Origin: Dehalococcoidia bacterium CG2_30_46_19
GTDB lineage: Bacteria > Chloroflexota > Dehalococcoidia > GIF9 > AB-539-J10
Direction of reading: 5' to 3'
Assembly (NCBI GenBank): GCA_001872925.1
Contig: MNYD01000117.1
Coordinates: 1 to 7,781, forward strand
DNA length: 7,781 nt
Under the pieces are notes generated by a model that saw nothing but the letters and a program-made list of their open reading frames with translations, was not told the origin of the DNA and did not search any database. Of the stretch, positions 5,885 to 7,781 are shown one piece after another (the stretch's first letter is position 1; each line of letters starts with the position of its first letter). The translations under genes and the position numbers were made by a program.

Positions 5885-6523
5885 TTAACTTTCTTCCTCT
5901 TCAGACTTCTCTTTCCTCTTTACAACCTTGCTTAAGCCATTAAAGAAGACTTGTATCTGGGTAGGCTGCATTGAAGTAAAATCTCTGGAATGGATGTGAA
6001 TATCAATATGAGGCTCACCCTGAACCTTGCGCTCCTTCTCGCGAGGTTCGGCTTCCTTTTGTTCCTCTTCCCCGGTAGTGTCTATCTTGTCCTTCGGCTT
6101 TTCAGAGACTAGCCTCGCCTTAGGAATCCTTAACTCCTTTTCCTCAATAGTCGGGATACCAGCTTTACTACACAGGCCATAAAACAAAGTTGTAGCTTTC
6201 CCGGCCTGAGACGTTGAGTAATTCCGGGCAAAGTAATTCCTGATATGCTCCCTGCTATCCTTGGTGAGGTCAAACCTGGAGAATAGCTCCGCATATGCCG
6301 TTTTAATTATCCGCTTCAGGTTATCCTGGAATTCTTTCCCCATAGTTTGAAGTGAGCCAAAATCCGAAGTAGGCTCACCTCTGTCATCTATAAGATTCAG
6401 AAACTTGAGTGCGCTGAGCAAAGCAAAAACATTGCCCTTGGATATGCCATAACCTACCAGTAGGTCAGCATCTACTTTTGCAGGCATGCTAGCCTGCCTC
6501 ATATGCTCGAGGAACCTGCTCAA
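5885..6523 (-). CDS. DUF5343-domain protein, probably starting upstream at a non-canonical codon (6559)
   Basis: Family character is seen in residues 1-125: a pattern of SMPAKVDADLL, GYGISKGN, LLSALKFLNLIDDRGEPT, then a segment around AYAELFSRFDL and a later FYGLCSKAGI. This matches DUF5343, a probable winged-helix-like domain without an assigned reaction. A charged linker (about 140-168) leads to a C-terminal segment, HIDIHIHSRDF...PTQIQVFFNGLSKV, that resembles tails on other accessory proteins of this kind. The TTG at 6523 is the only conventional start near the 5' end. Translation open above it reads KRKVPYVAIGA, which looks like true family N-terminus. GGAGG with 6-nt spacing lies before ATA at 6559, giving 224 residues from ATA versus 212 from TTG. 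It sits among repeats between two pil genes, suggesting an accessory gene. Function unknown; a defence or regulatory role is only a guess. Confidence 0.8.
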   Translation of the reverse strand: MSRFLEHMRQASMPAKVDADLLVGYGISKGNVFALLSALKFLNLIDDRGEPTSDFGSLQTMGKEFQDNLKRIIKTAYAELFSRFDLTKDSREHIRNYFARNYSTSQAGKATTLFYGLCSKAGIPTIEEKELRIPKARLVSEKPKDKIDTTGEEEQKEAEPREKERKVQGEPHIDIHIHSRDFTSMQPTQIQVFFNGLSKVVKRKEKSEEEES

Positions 6524-6556
6524 GGCCCCGATCGCTACGTAAGGTACTTTCCTTTT

Positions 6557-6571
6557 TATTTCTTACCTCCT
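6557..6571 (-). promoter_or_regulatory. Strong Shine-Dalgarno followed by an ATA codon
   Basis: AGGAGGT (6565-6571 on the minus strand), AAGAA, then ATA (6557-6559) in the DUF5343 frame. The spacing is ideal for ATA, while the TTG at 6523 lies about 42 nt beyond the SD core. An in-frame TAA at 6563-6565 rules out any start further upstream. Confidence 0.6.
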
Positions 6572-6602
6572 AAACTTGCACTTACTTTCTTGCTGCAATT
6601 TC

Positions 6603-6631
6603 ATTATACCCGTAGTAAGCAATAGCATCAA
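6603..6631 (-). promoter_or_regulatory. Promoter of the DUF5343 gene
   Basis: TATAAT (minus strand of 6603-6608) matches the consensus exactly, with TTGATG (6626-6631) 17 bp upstream. Transcription would begin near 6596, about 25 nt before the SD at 6566-6571. The gene therefore seems to have its own promoter and need not depend on the pil genes. Confidence 0.65.
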
Positions 6632-6740
6632 TAGGAATATGGTAATAGGACGGCTACATTGTTAGCAACTATACCATACTTGCAAGATTTTGTAAATAAA
6701 AGTGCACTCGTTCATGTGATTAGTGACGATTAGCCTCTTT
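6632..6740. other. Intergenic sequence without recognisable features
   Basis: AT-rich spacer between the DUF5343 promoter and the MITE-like element. I see no ORF, hairpin or RNA gene in it. Confidence 0.5.
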
Positions 6741-6958
6741 CTGTCATTGCGAGGCACAGAGTGCCGAAGCAATCCCATACCCTGCGGGAAAACCCTAAAC
6801 TCAAAGCACTAAACCCTAAACAAATCCCAATATCTAAATTCAAAACTCAAAACCCCTTTTGTCATTTGGATTTTGGTCATTTGATATTGTTTAGTATTTC
6901 GGATTTAGTATTTAGAATTTTGTTCTTCGAGATTGCTACGCTACGCTCGCAATGACAG
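6741..6958. mobile_element. MITE-like element with REP ends (218 bp)
   Basis: CTGTCATTGCGAG (6741-6753) and CTCGCAATGACAG (6946-6958) are perfect 13-bp inverted ends. A second inner pair, AGCAATC (6768-6774) and GATTGCT (6931-6937), continues the symmetry. The interior is an imperfect long palindrome: a left half rich in CTAAA/CAAAAC words, and a right half rich in TTTAG/ATTTGG words. It could fold into one long hairpin. The element encodes no transposase, and its plus-strand open frame of 64 codons is only repeat sequence. It resembles widespread non-autonomous elements in environmental genomes. Confidence 0.7.
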
Positions 6959-6964
6959 AGGGGG

Positions 6965-6977
6965 TGTCATTACGAGG
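6965..6977. repeat. Partial REP end beside the MITE-like element
   Basis: TGTCATTACGAGG repeats the outer left end of the adjacent element (6742-6754) with one difference. It starts 6 bp beyond the element's right end, so it looks like a leftover of another copy. Confidence 0.55.
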
Positions 6978-6990
6978 CATGCCTTCCTTT

Positions 6991-7043
6991 TGTAGCGCGA
7001 CCCTTCAGGGTCGTGCAGCACGAGGCTAAAGCCTCGCACTACA
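6991..7043. repeat. 53-bp double-hairpin repeat
   Basis: Two perfect 7-bp stem-loops stand side by side: CGACCCT/AGGGTCG (6998-7013) and CGAGGCT/AGCCTCG (7021-7036), each with a 2-nt loop. The whole is bounded by TGTAGCGCGA (6991-7000) and the inverse of TGTAGTGCGA (7034-7043), a 10-bp inverted pair with one mismatch. The first hairpin is shared with 663-682. It lies downstream of the PilN-like gene. Confidence 0.75.
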
Positions 7044-7228
7044 TTTTTAAACTTTGCTCTGTCATTTTACTTTTTGATTTTTGAGCTTTGCTTTCTTTCA
7101 GCTGTCACCTATCTATGCTGGAATACAGCGGCTAAGAAAGCAAAACGACTTAGGGTGAACTGTTTTGGCAAACTGATAGTACACAAGTAACATGCAAGAT
7201 TGCTAAGCAAGGCTGAACGAAAAAGAGG
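7044..7228. other. Intergenic sequence downstream of the PilN-like gene
   Basis: No coding sequence or RNA gene seen. A small TTGCT/AGCAA inverted pair near 7199-7209 is too short for a convincing terminator. The nearest strong hairpins are those at 6991-7043. Confidence 0.4.
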
Positions 7229-7781
7229 CTAAATAACTTTGGTCAGCGTTATTGTCGCTGTATATTCGTGCCCTTCCCCCCCTCCACTATCCACTACGGT
7301 AATCACTACCAGGTCAAACCCAGGTTGGCTACCAACCCGGCTTGCCCTCAAATTCTCACCATACCTGAGAATGTCCTGCTCACTGTCAGCATAAGCTTCG
7401 ACTACCAGGGTGTATGTCGCTGGGGTCCCCCCCGTTTTAGTAAGGCTCATTCTCCCCAAATCCACTCCCCCGGGTAAGCAGCTATTTGCCATCCCAAGCT
7501 CACCATTAATTTCATCCCTATCAGCTTTAAAAGCATCGAGGTCAGTAACGAGAGCATCTCTAACCGCTTCCACTGAACTAACCTGTTGATTAAGGGCAAT
7601 TATGTCCTGTGCCCGAACCTGCTGTGTCGCCATTCGCTGATTTACTGAGGCTATCTGAGCTTCCAGTGTATTGTTGTGAATGTAAACGGCGGCGCTGAAG
7701 AAACCAAATATAGCTATCAAAGCAAGACCACCAATAATAGTGGGTACAAACATTATGTCAGCCAGCTTGCGAGGTTTAGGC
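7229..7781 (-). CDS. PilN-like type IV pilus inner-membrane assembly protein (5' end beyond window)
   Basis: The reading frame is open to the window edge. Codons above the internal ATG (7753) read PKPRKLADIMFVP, the basic stretch that normally precedes the membrane segment in PilN, so the true start lies outside the window. From that ATG the layout is: one membrane segment (about residues 4-24), a predicted coiled coil (about 28-75, rich in Gln, Ala and Glu), then a compact domain with MSLTKTGG, TYTLVVEAYADSEQDILRYG and EYTATITLTKV. The order of strand, 'L.V.AYA.S', helix 'YGENLR' and terminal strand fits PilN. PilN bridges PilM in the cytoplasm and PilO in the periplasm, forming the alignment platform of the pilus machine. 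PilO is a less likely alternative with the same architecture. Nearby pilT supports the pilus context. Confidence 0.65.
   Translation of the reverse strand, partial: PKPRKLADIMFVPTIIGGLALIAIFGFFSAAVYIHNNTLEAQIASVNQRMATQQVRAQDIIALNQQVSSVEAVRDALVTDLDAFKADRDEINGELGMANSCLPGGVDLGRMSLTKTGGTPATYTLVVEAYADSEQDILRYGENLRASRVGSQPGFDLVVITVVDSGGGEGHEYTATITLTKVI

Noticed and set aside
6761..6955. 64-codon plus-strand ORF
   Set aside because: It lies wholly within the MITE-like palindrome; its composition follows the repeat words, and it has no SD.
6741..7043. Possible CRISPR array
   Set aside because: The repeats are inverted and of different kinds; there are no regularly spaced direct repeats and no cas gene.
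7199..7209. Terminator of the PilN-like gene
   Set aside because: The TTGCT/AGCAA stem is only 5 bp and has no convincing U-run after it.

Overview
The window looks like a chromosomal piece of an anaerobic, environmental bacterium, most likely Chloroflexota of the Dehalococcoidia type. That assignment rests on protein style (the radical-SAM-associated protein, the Ste24-like M48 protease and the PilT/PilN pair) and on many short palindromic repeats between and inside genes. It is an inference, not a database result. All supported genes lie on the minus strand, so transcription runs from high to low coordinates. The long plus-strand ORFs are shadows or repeat sequence.

In transcription order: the 3' part of a PilN-like pilus assembly gene enters from the right edge (7229-7781). 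Next comes a gene-free stretch of about 650 bp filled with repeats: a hairpin pair at 6991-7043, and a MITE-like element at 6741-6958 bounded by 13-bp inverted repeats. A DUF5343-type gene follows (5885 to 6523 or 6559) with a good promoter and an unusual start region. Then come a 126-bp repeat with a terminator-like hairpin, an AT-rich gap, and pilT, the twitching-motility retraction ATPase (start probably GTG at 5394).

Below pilT, a strong promoter (TTGACA, 18 bp, TATTAT) overlapped by a 12-bp palindrome drives a tight three-gene cluster. Its genes encode a CNNM/CBS-domain (CorC/HlyC) membrane protein (2783-4051), a TIGR03936/DUF2344 radical-SAM-associated protein (1982-2752) and an M48 Ste24-like membrane metalloprotease (808-1989). 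A second copy of the 126/127-bp repeat ends this unit and supplies the last codons and stop of the protease. After it lies tilS (tRNA-Ile lysidine synthase), which runs off the left edge.

The pil genes form one functional theme (type IV pilus), and DUF5343 with its repeats sits between them as a likely later arrival. The three-gene cluster is a mixed membrane/housekeeping unit with no obvious shared pathway. The most unusual feature is the repeat ecology. A 33-bp palindrome occurs three times within about 850 bp, twice at gene junctions, where it places AGGG before a possible start codon. The third copy is nested inside a REP-like insertion that is translated in frame within the DUF2344 protein.
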